Below are positions 35,514-44,580 of a stretch of DNA of 64,000 bases, piece by piece. The position numbers were made by a program, and so were the translations under genes. The DNA comes from an uncultured Lachnospiraceae bacterium (GTDB lineage Bacteria; Bacillota; Clostridia; Lachnospirales; Lachnospiraceae): the NCBI GenBank assembly GCA_910577175.1, contig CAJTLU010000011.1:1-64000 (forward strand), given 5' to 3'. The notes under the pieces are model-generated. The model was not told where the DNA came from. It was given only the letters and a program-made list of their open reading frames with translations, and ran no database searches. Within the stretch, counting starts at the first letter, position 1. Each line of letters starts with the position of its first letter.

Positions 35514-38500
35514 CTACACCTCCGAAATATCCAGACTTGTCTGTTCAAACTGCAAAGGAATAAACTCTGCCGAGTCTGCCTCCACACGACTGCAATAATC
35601 CACAACCACTGTCTGCTGCCTGCCGTCAATCAGCTTCTGTCCGAGCACATAATTTACATCAAACCGCCCCGTAATTGCCGGTGTGGTTCCACGCGCCGGT
35701 ACAATCAGCTGGACATGGTTCGCACGAAGCAGCTCAAAAATCGGCTCCCAGATATACACATCCTTTGCCGCCCCGAACGGGTTGTCAATAAAGATAACCT
35801 TCCGCAGTCCTGCAGAATCTCCTCTCGGAGAATAGATACTGGAAATATAGTTAATTACTGCAATCAGAAACTGGATATAAATCCCCTGGGACTGCCCGGT
35901 ACTGCCGACCGCCTCTTCATAACGCAGATGACGGCTCTGCTCTTTCATACGCTCCCGCTTGTATAAAAGCAGGCGGATTGCATTCATATCCGTTACAATA
36001 ACGGAAAACAGCCTCTTATACGACAGCGCCGTGCGGATGTACTTCATACGCTCCGTCTGCGATGGAAGCTTGTCCGTTTCCTGTATCACAGAGTCGATAT
36101 AGCCTGCCATCCTCTCTTTGAAAAACTCCTCTTTTACATAAGGAATCTGCAATGAAATCATTGGAATCTGCTCACCGTCCAGTACAATTTTGGAGAGCTT
36201 CGGCAGACGCTCTAAGTCCGCCTTAATATTTAAACAGCGCTGCAGACACTGGCTTTCAAAATTCTCTTTCATGCTTTCCAAGTCCCCGAGACCGGCTTCA
36301 ATCCTGCTCCGCTCCAGCTGTAAGCACTCGATAACCTCCTTTATACCAGAAACTGCCTCCTCTGTTTCCCGGCTGCTCTTCGGCATTGCCACGCTGCTTC
36401 CGATTTCTTCCGCAAGTTCCTGCGCGCCAAGTACTTGCAAAGTTTCCATCGTCTTCTGACGGTTGCGGTAAAACTCGTCCTGCCGCTTGAGAAGCTCTCT
36501 TGCACACGCCGCATAGCGCTCCCTTGCCTCTTTATAGCACTCCGGAAGCCGGACATTATATTCGAGCCTGCCGCAGTCCTTTGTCAGAGAAGCCATATTC
36601 TCAAACATACGGGCAATTTCATTACGGATTACCATATAGCCGGAAAGCTCCTCTGAAAGCGCATCCTGCTGCTTTTTCAGCTCTTCCACCTGCTTTTTCT
36701 TTTCCTCAATCTGCACGCGCCGCTTTGCAAGAAATGCCTCCAGCTTTTCTCCTGTCAGCTCCACCGGGCGGTACACCCCGTACTGTTCTGCAATTGCCGC
36801 CTCCACCTGGCTGTTCTTTCCTTCCAGACGGAACAGCTTTTCCTGCAGTTCCCTGCACCTATGCTCTGTCTGTCCTGCCTGCGCGGAAAGTACGTTAATT
36901 TCCTCCTCTAACTTTGCCAGCTCCGCTTCGGAAGTTTCATATATCTCATTTTTCTCATATAGCTCAGATAATTCCGCAATACTAAGACCCTTTGTACGGA
37001 TATTCCTCAACAGCCGGTTCATCGCCGACACATAAGAATCCAACAGCCGCTGCTTGTCCTCCATAGAGGAAGACTCAGTATGAAGCGCTGCAATCTTTCC
37101 GTCAATCTGTACAGCAAGCTCGCCGATTTCTAACGATACCTGCGCAGGCTCGCCCTCTATATCATAAATAGCATAGCTTTCCCAGATGCGCCCAAGCTCC
37201 TCTGCCTGTGCGCGCAGTCTTTCGACCTCCGCACTCTTTGCGGCATGCTCTGCCGCAAGGGTCTCTGTCATTTCCTTTGCTTCTTTTCTCCACTCCTGCA
37301 GCCGTTCTCCCTTTTCCGAAAGCTCACGGATTACTTTTTCCCGTTCCTCTGCCTGTGCATTTAATTCCATAATAAGGCGGCAGGTCTGCAGCTCCCTTTC
37401 ACAGTCTGCAATCTCCTTCGCACATTCCTCCTCCTCGGCAGGAATCCGGCACAGGTGTTTCGAAAGCGCCGAAAGCTTTTCGTTTTCCTCTCTTAGCGTT
37501 TCTGAAAGCGCTTCCTCTTTTACATCTGTAACTCCATATTCTGTCTTTTTAGAATGCATCTTTTCGTAATACCGCTTCACAAAGCTGGTTAAAAACTCCT
37601 CATCCTCCTCATACGCTTCCAGAAGCGAACGCAGGCGGTTCTTTCCATACTCTGCTTCCTCCTCCAGACGGGCCAGGCGCACCAGTTCCTTCTGTCGCGC
37701 CTTTTCCTCCAGCAATACCTCCTGATTTCCTGCACAAAAAAGCATCTGTTCCCGGTGGAACAGCTCTTTCCCGGCACAAAACGGCTCACTGCGGAGCAGC
37801 GGTACCACTGTCCCTGCCGGGACACACTCCGCAAGCAGGGAATCCTCAAGCGCCTCCGAAAAGCCATCGGTAATCACCGCAAACGGCAGTCCTGCAAAAT
37901 GGCGCAGCAAAGCCTCCTGTTCCTCCGGGGTTTTCTCCTGCAGGTACTCTGCTCCTGTAACTGCTTTCTTTTTATATCTGGTACAAATATATTCCTTTAC
38001 GGTTTCCGCTGCCTCTGTAGCAGAAAACAGCTTTCCCTCCTCTATCTCCTGCCGCCTTTTCTTTGCAGCCAGGCCCTGCTCCAGAAGCCTTGCCTGCTCC
38101 GCATACGCTTCCCGGCAGCGAAGGCGCACCGCCTCCCTTAGGGCACGGTAATCCTTTTCCCTGTACGCCTCCGCTAACTTGTCGGCACGTACCTTTTCCT
38201 CTGAAAGCTTTTCCTGCTCTGCCGCCAAAAGTGCTGCTGCCTCATGGTAGCGTGCCAGCTCTGTTTCAGCATGCCGTACTGCGGCAAGCACGCCCTCCTG
38301 CTCTTTGACCAGACGCTTCTTCTCTTCTGCAAGCAGCGCATGCCTTGCTGCCGCCCTTGCCTTCTGCGCCTCACACCTGTCTGCATGCTCCGACGCTTCC
38401 TCAGCGAGCAAAAGTCCTATTGCATCCTTTTGCTCCCTCACCTTTGCATAAAGCACAGAAAGCTCCTTTTTCGCCTGCTCCAGAAGCACTTCCGTTACCG

Positions 38501-39911
38501 CAGCCTCCCGCTCCACATCCTTCCCGGAGCTTTCCGCCGTTTTATATTTTAACAGGACGCCCGCCTTCGCATGTTCTGCCGCTACAAGCGCCTCCAAAAG
38601 CTCTTCCTCGTAATACTCCTTTTTCTGCTTATACGCACGTACCAGGGCAGAAATTTCCCCCTGCAGGCCGCTCTGCTCCGTCATTGCCTGCAGCGTTACT
38701 GCCGTTTCGTCACGCTTTTTCTTCTCTTCCAGATAATCCAGATAATCGTTAGCACATTCTTTGCGCACCAATAACGCAGAAAGTGCCTCTTTCCGCTCTT
38801 TTTTCTGTTCCAGTTCCGAAAGAAGCTCCTTAACCTGTCCGGCATAGTCCTCTGCCAGCCCACGGTCCTTGGAAAGCCCGCCTGCCAGAAGCTCTGCCTC
38901 ATAGGTACGAAGCTCCTCTCCCGTCTTACGCTCTGCTTCCCTTAACCCGTCTGCCGCCTGCTCCCGTTCCTCCAGATAGTACTCTGCCGTATTATAAATG
39001 CGATTCAGCTGTGTCCTTGCTTCTCCCTGCTCCTTATAAACCGAGCCGAGGAACGCAATGCGGTTGGAAAATTCCGAAAGCACTTCTTCCTGCCTGTCAT
39101 AGCTCCGGATCGCATCCTTCTGCTTTGCAAGCTCCACCAGTCTGTCCTTCATATCGAGAAGGGTCTTTGACATCGTATCCTGTATCTCCTCCAGCCCTGC
39201 CTTTCTGCGGAAGGAGGTTCCCAGAATTTCCTCAATCAGTAAATCTTCAACGACCTTACGCGCCGTTTTGTAATTCGTTTCAAAATAAGTACGAACGTGT
39301 CCTTCTGTTTTATTGATTCCGCGGATGATTTCCCATTCGCTTTCATAAATGCCATAGCCCGCAATAAAGTCCTGATACTCTCCCTTGCGGTCAAACACGC
39401 GCACCATCAAAGAAGCGTCCCGCTCCAGCTCCTTTAAATACCGGCGCAGGCCGCTGTAGGTAATCCGCTCCTTCTCCTTCACCAACGGAAGATTGCGGAT
39501 GTCGTTTTCGTTGTAATCCCGGTAAAAAATGCAATAATTGAAATACTCGATAGACGCGGTATCCTTCGTCTCTTCCTCCGGCTCCGCCGCCTTTCGTGCA
39601 CAAAATCCCGTTGTCATATACCGGAACCCGTCCCAGATATTCTCCTCATCTAACTGCCACTCAATCAGGGAATGAATCGTCTTGCTGCCCTCGCCGCTCC
39701 GGAACAGCTTTTCCACCGGCTGCTTTTCGTCCAGGGTACAATTCGGAAGCATATTCTGCAAAAGCAGCAGAAGCAATACGCTCTTTCCACCGCCGTTTGC
39801 CAGGTCGTACAGCATATTTCCGCAAAACGGCTTCATCAAAAAGTCGTCATACGCCTGCGTCCCGAAATTATATTTTACGTTATTCACACGAATACGGCTA
39901 ATATGCGGCAC
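35514..39911 (-). CDS. SMC-like (MukB/JetC-type) ATPase
   Basis: About 1465 aa from the GTG at 39911, which has AAAGGAGGAG upstream; the frame extends further into the preceding gene but without start support. N-terminal head: VNNVKYNFG then LANGGGKS (Walker A, Lys43; the usual first Gly is Leu). Then two very long coiled-coil arms flank a compact hinge near 760-830 (LPFAVITDGFSEAL). C-terminal head: signature-like GSTGQSQG (1336-1343) and Walker B VIFIDNPFG with Asp1376. The residue after the Asp is Asn, where Glu is normal. This is the plan of MukB and Wadjet JetC loop-extruding ATPases. It overlaps the JetB-like stop by 14 bp, so the two are coupled. Confidence 0.88.
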   Translation of the reverse strand: MPHISRIRVNNVKYNFGTQAYDDFLMKPFCGNMLYDLANGGGKSVLLLLLLQNMLPNCTLDEKQPVEKLFRSGEGSKTIHSLIEWQLDEENIWDGFRYMTTGFCARKAAEPEEETKDTASIEYFNYCIFYRDYNENDIRNLPLVKEKERITYSGLRRYLKELERDASLMVRVFDRKGEYQDFIAGYGIYESEWEIIRGINKTEGHVRTYFETNYKTARKVVEDLLIEEILGTSFRRKAGLEEIQDTMSKTLLDMKDRLVELAKQKDAIRSYDRQEEVLSEFSNRIAFLGSVYKEQGEARTQLNRIYNTAEYYLEEREQAADGLREAERKTGEELRTYEAELLAGGLSKDRGLAEDYAGQVKELLSELEQKKERKEALSALLVRKECANDYLDYLEEKKKRDETAVTLQAMTEQSGLQGEISALVRAYKQKKEYYEEELLEALVAAEHAKAGVLLKYKTAESSGKDVEREAAVTEVLLEQAKKELSVLYAKVREQKDAIGLLLAEEASEHADRCEAQKARAAARHALLAEEKKRLVKEQEGVLAAVRHAETELARYHEAAALLAAEQEKLSEEKVRADKLAEAYREKDYRALREAVRLRCREAYAEQARLLEQGLAAKKRRQEIEEGKLFSATEAAETVKEYICTRYKKKAVTGAEYLQEKTPEEQEALLRHFAGLPFAVITDGFSEALEDSLLAECVPAGTVVPLLRSEPFCAGKELFHREQMLFCAGNQEVLLEEKARQKELVRLARLEEEAEYGKNRLRSLLEAYEEDEEFLTSFVKRYYEKMHSKKTEYGVTDVKEEALSETLREENEKLSALSKHLCRIPAEEEECAKEIADCERELQTCRLIMELNAQAEEREKVIRELSEKGERLQEWRKEAKEMTETLAAEHAAKSAEVERLRAQAEELGRIWESYAIYDIEGEPAQVSLEIGELAVQIDGKIAALHTESSSMEDKQRLLDSYVSAMNRLLRNIRTKGLSIAELSELYEKNEIYETSEAELAKLEEEINVLSAQAGQTEHRCRELQEKLFRLEGKNSQVEAAIAEQYGVYRPVELTGEKLEAFLAKRRVQIEEKKKQVEELKKQQDALSEELSGYMVIRNEIARMFENMASLTKDCGRLEYNVRLPECYKEARERYAACARELLKRQDEFYRNRQKTMETLQVLGAQELAEEIGSSVAMPKSSRETEEAVSGIKEVIECLQLERSRIEAGLGDLESMKENFESQCLQRCLNIKADLERLPKLSKIVLDGEQIPMISLQIPYVKEEFFKERMAGYIDSVIQETDKLPSQTERMKYIRTALSYKRLFSVIVTDMNAIRLLLYKRERMKEQSRHLRYEEAVGSTGQSQGIYIQFLIAVINYISSIYSPRGDSAGLRKVIFIDNPFGAAKDVYIWEPIFELLRANHVQLIVPARGTTPAITGRFDVNYVLGQKLIDGRQQTVVVDYCSRVEADSAEFIPLQFEQTSLDISEV

Positions 39912-40632
39912 CGCTTTCTCCTCCTTTGTTCCATTGCGTCTGCAGCTCGTAAAGCCTTCCCTTTTCTTCCTCAAAATATCTCCGGAGCAGGGCATGCATA
40001 CGGTTCGTAGGATAATATCGTTCCTGCGCTTCGGTAAACAGCCCCTGGGAAACCAGAAAATTGAATACAAGCTTAATAAAACCGCTTTTGGAACCGCGCC
40101 CTGCACGGATTCCCTGCGCCTCCTCATTGGCAATGACCGGCAGCTCGTCCCACAATACCGCCAGTGCGGTAAAGCTCTGCTCCTCCGGCGTTTCGCTGGA
40201 AAACCGGTGCAGCTTTGAAATCGCCTCTGCCAACGAACGGTTCACCGCTTCCATCAAATCCTCCGCCCTGATATACTCTGTATAGTTATAGGTGGCAGAG
40301 TCCTGATAAAAACACGTCGCCGCCTGATAAATCAAATAATAGCAAAGATACAGCTCCTTGTTTAAGCGCAGTCCCATCAGACGCTTCAGGTCCTCATTCG
40401 AATAACCGAACACGCGGTTACGCTCACCTACAGAAACATACAGCGCATTATGATATGCATAGACCCGCAGATTCAGCTTTTTTAACATCAGCTCTAAGGC
40501 GTCACTCACCTCGCCCGATTCATAATACGCCTCGTACAGTCCTGCATTCTTTCCGCCTCCGGCTTCCACCGGCTCCCCTGTCAGAAGCGCCGCCAAAAGC
40601 TCCGCAGCCTTTTCGAGATTTTTCTGTTCCAT
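39898..40632 (-). CDS. MukE/JetB-like accessory protein of the SMC operon
   Basis: About 244 aa from the ATG at 40632; a GTG at 40650 is an alternative. No membrane segment. The mainly helical sequence has winged-helix-like ends (LNKELYLCYYLIYQAATCF, GFIKLVFNFLVSQGLF). I recognise it as close to the DUF6063 type reported next to Wadjet JetA/JetC; this is from memory, not a search. MukE-like proteins bridge the kleisin and the SMC heads. Position between the JetA/MukF-like and SMC-like genes, with a 19-bp gap before and an overlap after, is exactly the order jetA-jetB-jetC. Confidence 0.75.
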   Translation of the reverse strand: MEQKNLEKAAELLAALLTGEPVEAGGGKNAGLYEAYYESGEVSDALELMLKKLNLRVYAYHNALYVSVGERNRVFGYSNEDLKRLMGLRLNKELYLCYYLIYQAATCFYQDSATYNYTEYIRAEDLMEAVNRSLAEAISKLHRFSSETPEEQSFTALAVLWDELPVIANEEAQGIRAGRGSKSGFIKLVFNFLVSQGLFTEAQERYYPTNRMHALLRRYFEEEKGRLYELQTQWNKGGESGAAY

Positions 40633-40651
40633 TGCTCTTCCCGCCTTCACT

Positions 40652-42202
40652 TTAGTTCATCCGCTCAAACACAATCTCCGTTGTCGTAAACACCGCATCC
40701 CGCTCCGGTCCCGCTATCCGGTGAAAGAGCTCCGCAGCCTCCGGCTCCATAACCAGCCGGAACTTAAGCCTTTTATACTTTTGTCCTGACGGTTCCCGCA
40801 GCATTTCTGCAAGAATACCCTCAAGAAATGTTTCCTGCTTTTTCTGCACCTGTGCAAGGTCATACTCCTTTTTCTGGCAGAGATGTACCAGAAAGGAATA
40901 GTAGTCGCTATTCCGGAAAATGCCGTCAAAATACTTAATTACCAGCTTCCGGTTCAGCTCTGAAAGCGTAATCCGCTCCGAAAGTAACAGCTCGTCAAAC
41001 AGCGTCTTTGCAATTGCCGTATAGTTCCCGGAAATCCGTTCCTCCTCTATCTCATCCTCAAACAAATACGGAACCTCGTCCGTGGCTCCGGCAGGCTCCG
41101 CTGCTTCTCCCGACTCTGCAGGAGGGGAAAGAAGTCCGTCCGTTTGAAGCAGGGAAAACTGTTTATGCAGTCTTGGCAACAACAACGGTTCAACCAGATG
41201 GGAAAGAAGCGACATATCCCCCGCCTCTCTGGCAGCTGCCACAAAAGCACGGAAATCAAAGGCTCCGCGCAGCCTGCTGTATTTATACTTGCGGATGATT
41301 TCGTCTGCGCGCAGCTGCAAATCCATACAGTCGGAAAGCAGCTCTCCGTGATTTGCCATTGCCCTCTTTAACTCGGTTTCTAACTGGTAGATACCACGCA
41401 GCGCCCCGGCATCACGCTCCTCGGGAAGCGCTTCCTCTGCCTTTGCACGTGCCCGCTCCATAAGCTCCATATTATGGGCAAACAACTTCTGCTCCTCCGA
41501 AAGCCAGCGTAGTCCTGTCTGATTAAACTCCTCTAACAGTCTGACCCCGTCAAACACATTGCTGCCTAATAATGCCAATACTTCCTTCTTTTGCACACGC
41601 AGCCGGCTTACCTCGCTGTTAATCCGCCGGATGACGTCGATTCCACCCTTAAAGTTCTTCGTATGTATCATCTTTTCCAGCAGAATCTGCTGGATACTGA
41701 TTTTACTTTCATCCTGGATTTCTTTCGTATCCAGATAAAACTCAATGGCGTCTGCCGTGATATGATACAGTACCGTATTCCCGGAAAGTACAGAATCAAT
41801 CAGCTTCATCCGCACCGCCGCCTTTGCCTTTTTTGCCGGGTCAAAATACTCCATCACAAAAGGCTTTCCGTCGTTTTTAAGCTTATCAAAAATATAGTCA
41901 ATCAGCTCTTTTTCCTCTGCCTCGGGCAAAGAAAGACCGAAGTCCCTTGTAAGGACATCAGAAAGGAACGCATAAATCTCCGGATACTGCAGGGCACGGT
42001 CGTTAAACTGATTCTCCTCGATAAAATACCGGAGCACCGCCAGCGTAATGTAGCCCATGTCAAGAAAGGCATACTTTCCTTCTTTAAACAAATGAAACGC
42101 GGTATTCTGAAGACAGAAAAACGGATAATACCGCCTCAGGTTCTGCATACGGGTACTATGAAAATCTATCATATCCTGCAGCATCTGATATGTACCGTCC
42201 AT
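40652..42202 (-). CDS. MukF/JetA-like kleisin protein of the SMC operon
   Basis: A 516-aa soluble protein. The N-terminal about 110 residues look like a winged-helix dimerisation domain (FLDMGYITLAVLRYFIEEN). The middle, about 170-340, is long helices (kleisin-type helical region). The acidic 360-390 linker precedes a C-terminal winged-helix-like region from about 395 (RITLSELNRKLVIKYFD). This matches the general MukF/JetA plan. I have no sequence-level proof. GAGGAGG 6 nt before the ATG supports the start. It lies 35 bp after the cNMP-domain gene and 19 bp before the JetB-like gene. Confidence 0.72.
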   Translation of the reverse strand: MDGTYQMLQDMIDFHSTRMQNLRRYYPFFCLQNTAFHLFKEGKYAFLDMGYITLAVLRYFIEENQFNDRALQYPEIYAFLSDVLTRDFGLSLPEAEEKELIDYIFDKLKNDGKPFVMEYFDPAKKAKAAVRMKLIDSVLSGNTVLYHITADAIEFYLDTKEIQDESKISIQQILLEKMIHTKNFKGGIDVIRRINSEVSRLRVQKKEVLALLGSNVFDGVRLLEEFNQTGLRWLSEEQKLFAHNMELMERARAKAEEALPEERDAGALRGIYQLETELKRAMANHGELLSDCMDLQLRADEIIRKYKYSRLRGAFDFRAFVAAAREAGDMSLLSHLVEPLLLPRLHKQFSLLQTDGLLSPPAESGEAAEPAGATDEVPYLFEDEIEEERISGNYTAIAKTLFDELLLSERITLSELNRKLVIKYFDGIFRNSDYYSFLVHLCQKKEYDLAQVQKKQETFLEGILAEMLREPSGQKYKRLKFRLVMEPEAAELFHRIAGPERDAVFTTTEIVFERMN

Positions 42203-42237
42203 ACCGCGCCTCCTCTTTTGTCTCTCCCTGCACGCCC

Positions 42238-44514
42238 TTAATGTTCCTTATAATATAAAAGCGTATCTGCCAGCTCCTTCGGAAGTTCGCTTCCGTCCTT
42301 TGTAAGAGCACGATGTCTGAGCTCCGTCTCGCGGATCTTTTTCGCACGCTCTCTCGTCTGCCTTGCCATTGCTTCTTCAAACGCCGGCTGCTGCAGCTTT
42401 GCGCGGATCTTGATATCAAACGGGCAATAGGTTGCTAAAATCTCACGCGCAATTTTATTCAGCTTAAGCGCGCCGCCCGACTCATACTTAATCCATATCT
42501 CATAGTCCATGGCGTATACTTCACGATAATTATTCTTACACTTTTGCAGCTGTGTCTTTACCTTTTCCTTTCGTTCCTCGGAAATATCCCTGTTCTTTTT
42601 ATAATACATCAGGTAGTCCGTATACTCCGATGTCAGCGACTTAATCTGGATGTTATTCCATGCAGCTCCCTGTATGGTACGGCAAAGCTCCCAGCGGTAG
42701 CGCCCGCAGACGCAGACCATCAAATCCTCTATCGAAACCTCGCTGAACAGCGGTAACAGAAATCTGCCCGGCGTATCCCTGCGGCGACAGCTGATATCCT
42801 GCCATAAAATACTCTTGGTTCCCATCGTCGGGAGCAGGATAATATCCGGTAAAATCTCCGTCATCCGGTATTCCTTCTCAATACCAAGCTCCTTGTTCAT
42901 GTACAAAAACTCGCGGTAAAACAGCGAATAATCCAGACTACGCAGCCAGTCCAGAGACTTTAACACCGTCTGCTTGGAAAGGAAGGCACGGTCTATGTCA
43001 CCCACTAAAAGCTCTTCATAAAGGAACGGAACAAAGATACTTAACTGGCCGTTTACCAGACGATGGTTGTAGCGGAACAGGTTCTGTACCTCATAATGCA
43101 ACCGTTCGTCCATATTTTTAAACTTTTCAGCCTCTTCTTCTTCGGTAATCTCCCCGCTCTTTTTCAGCTCACGCAGCATTTCCGAATATTCCTGGTCAAA
43201 CTCGTTTTTGGACGGGTCTCTTTTTCCTTCATAAACCCAGGTCAGCCATTCCCTCACCGTGAAAACATGACAAGCCATTTCTTCTACGCTGACAGGCTCC
43301 AGCACCAGCTTCTCTAACTCCAACATCTGTGCGCGTGTAATAAGCTTTTCATCCAAAAGCCCGAACTCCAGAAACATCTTTATTGCAATCGGGATTTCCT
43401 TCTCGTCTTTCTTGTACGACTTCCGGAACGCAGCCTCATAAATGCGGTAAAAACCGTCTGAAAGCTGCTTTCTGAGCCTGCGCACAATGTCCTCCGTAGA
43501 AGACTTATCCTCCAGTTCCGCAAATGCCTTCACCAACGCGGCGTATTCTGTCGCCTCTTCTTCCGAAATACCCGTATAAGCAAAAATCTGCTCCAGGGTA
43601 TTCTCGCACGGCTCTTCTGAGGTCACCGTCGTCTCCTCGTTCTGCTTTCTCGCCTCACGCCGCTTCTCGTGCGCCGCAAACGGTACTCCCGCACACTTCT
43701 CAAACAGCGTGACAAGCTTGCTGATTTCCTTCTCTGCTACCTCCTGAAGCGTAACGGCAGCCTTCCCGGCATCCTCAGACTTTGCCATATTCCCTAGCGT
43801 ACAAAGAAAGAAAAACAGATTATCTGCACCACCGTTAATCAGAACCGCTCCCAGCCGCCGTACAAAGTTTCCGACATTTATGCTCTCCTCTAACAGTGCC
43901 TGGAATATCGTTATCTGCTCTTCAATATGGCGCATCGGCACCCTGACGGCACAGGAAAAATAGGTCTTCTGAATCCCCGCCGGTATCTTGGCAGACTCCA
44001 GATAATAGTCCAGCCACTCCGGCGGAGCCGCCGGAACCATGGTTTCCTTTCCAGCCTCCGGAAGCAGCTCAGCACGCAGCTCTTCCATCTTGCACCATGC
44101 GCAATACTGACGGTACAGCTCCGCAATCACCTCCGGAAGCTGCTGCGCCTCTGAAAGATACGCCCCCTGCTTCGTATAAAGCTCCGTAATAAAATGTCCG
44201 AGGGATGCCGTTATCCTTCCGCAATATTCGTTATTTGACTCCAGAATCAGCTCCAGGTCAGCCGGCTTTTTTACCGGAAATGCGTATACCGTCATATCCT
44301 CTAACGCAATACAGCTTAACAGCCGCTGCCCGGCATAAACATCCCATAAGTCAAGGAAGTCCCCGCTTCCTGCTGTCAGCCGGACATTGGAATTGAACAA
44401 TACTGCCTTTCCTTTTACTAATATAAAAATACCGTCCGGCTCCGTACCCTCTTCAAATAGTCGTTCCCCTTTCGGGATTTGGCTTACTCCACTTTTTTTA
44501 ATCGTTACTGACAT
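42238..44514 (-). CDS. large helical protein with N-terminal cyclic-nucleotide-binding-like domain
   Basis: About 759 aa from the ATG at 44514, placed so that GGAG lies 7 nt upstream. Residues 1-115 form a cNMP/CRP-like beta-barrel: KGERLFEEGTEPDGIFILVKGKAVLF, then GSGDFLDLWDVYAGQRLLSCIALEDMTVYAFP. The phosphate-binding cassette has Asp where Glu is normal, and the Arg-Ser-Ala is RLLS, so ligand binding is doubtful or altered. The remaining about 640 residues are helical and unrecognised, with no nuclease or ATPase motif. It is the first gene of the SMC-like operon, behind a possible promoter at 44551-44556. Confidence 0.75.
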   Translation of the reverse strand: MSVTIKKSGVSQIPKGERLFEEGTEPDGIFILVKGKAVLFNSNVRLTAGSGDFLDLWDVYAGQRLLSCIALEDMTVYAFPVKKPADLELILESNNEYCGRITASLGHFITELYTKQGAYLSEAQQLPEVIAELYRQYCAWCKMEELRAELLPEAGKETMVPAAPPEWLDYYLESAKIPAGIQKTYFSCAVRVPMRHIEEQITIFQALLEESINVGNFVRRLGAVLINGGADNLFFFLCTLGNMAKSEDAGKAAVTLQEVAEKEISKLVTLFEKCAGVPFAAHEKRREARKQNEETTVTSEEPCENTLEQIFAYTGISEEEATEYAALVKAFAELEDKSSTEDIVRRLRKQLSDGFYRIYEAAFRKSYKKDEKEIPIAIKMFLEFGLLDEKLITRAQMLELEKLVLEPVSVEEMACHVFTVREWLTWVYEGKRDPSKNEFDQEYSEMLRELKKSGEITEEEEAEKFKNMDERLHYEVQNLFRYNHRLVNGQLSIFVPFLYEELLVGDIDRAFLSKQTVLKSLDWLRSLDYSLFYREFLYMNKELGIEKEYRMTEILPDIILLPTMGTKSILWQDISCRRRDTPGRFLLPLFSEVSIEDLMVCVCGRYRWELCRTIQGAAWNNIQIKSLTSEYTDYLMYYKKNRDISEERKEKVKTQLQKCKNNYREVYAMDYEIWIKYESGGALKLNKIAREILATYCPFDIKIRAKLQQPAFEEAMARQTRERAKKIRETELRHRALTKDGSELPKELADTLLYYKEH

Positions 44515-44550
44515 TTTCATACTCCATTTTTCAAATTTTTTCTAAAGAAT

Positions 44551-44579
44551 AGTATACTCCTTTTCCGACATAAAAGAAA
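44551..44579 (-). promoter_or_regulatory. possible promoter of the SMC-like operon
   Basis: TATACT (44556-44551) with a weak TTTCTT -35 and a 17-bp spacer, between the tadA stop and the first operon gene. Read-through from tadA is the alternative. Confidence 0.3.
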
Positions 44580-44580
44580 G

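Noticed and set aside
39912..40133. N-terminal extension of the SMC-like ORF
   Set aside because: It overlaps the coupled JetB-like gene in another frame; the GTG at 39911 has AAAGGAGGAG and the head homology begins there.
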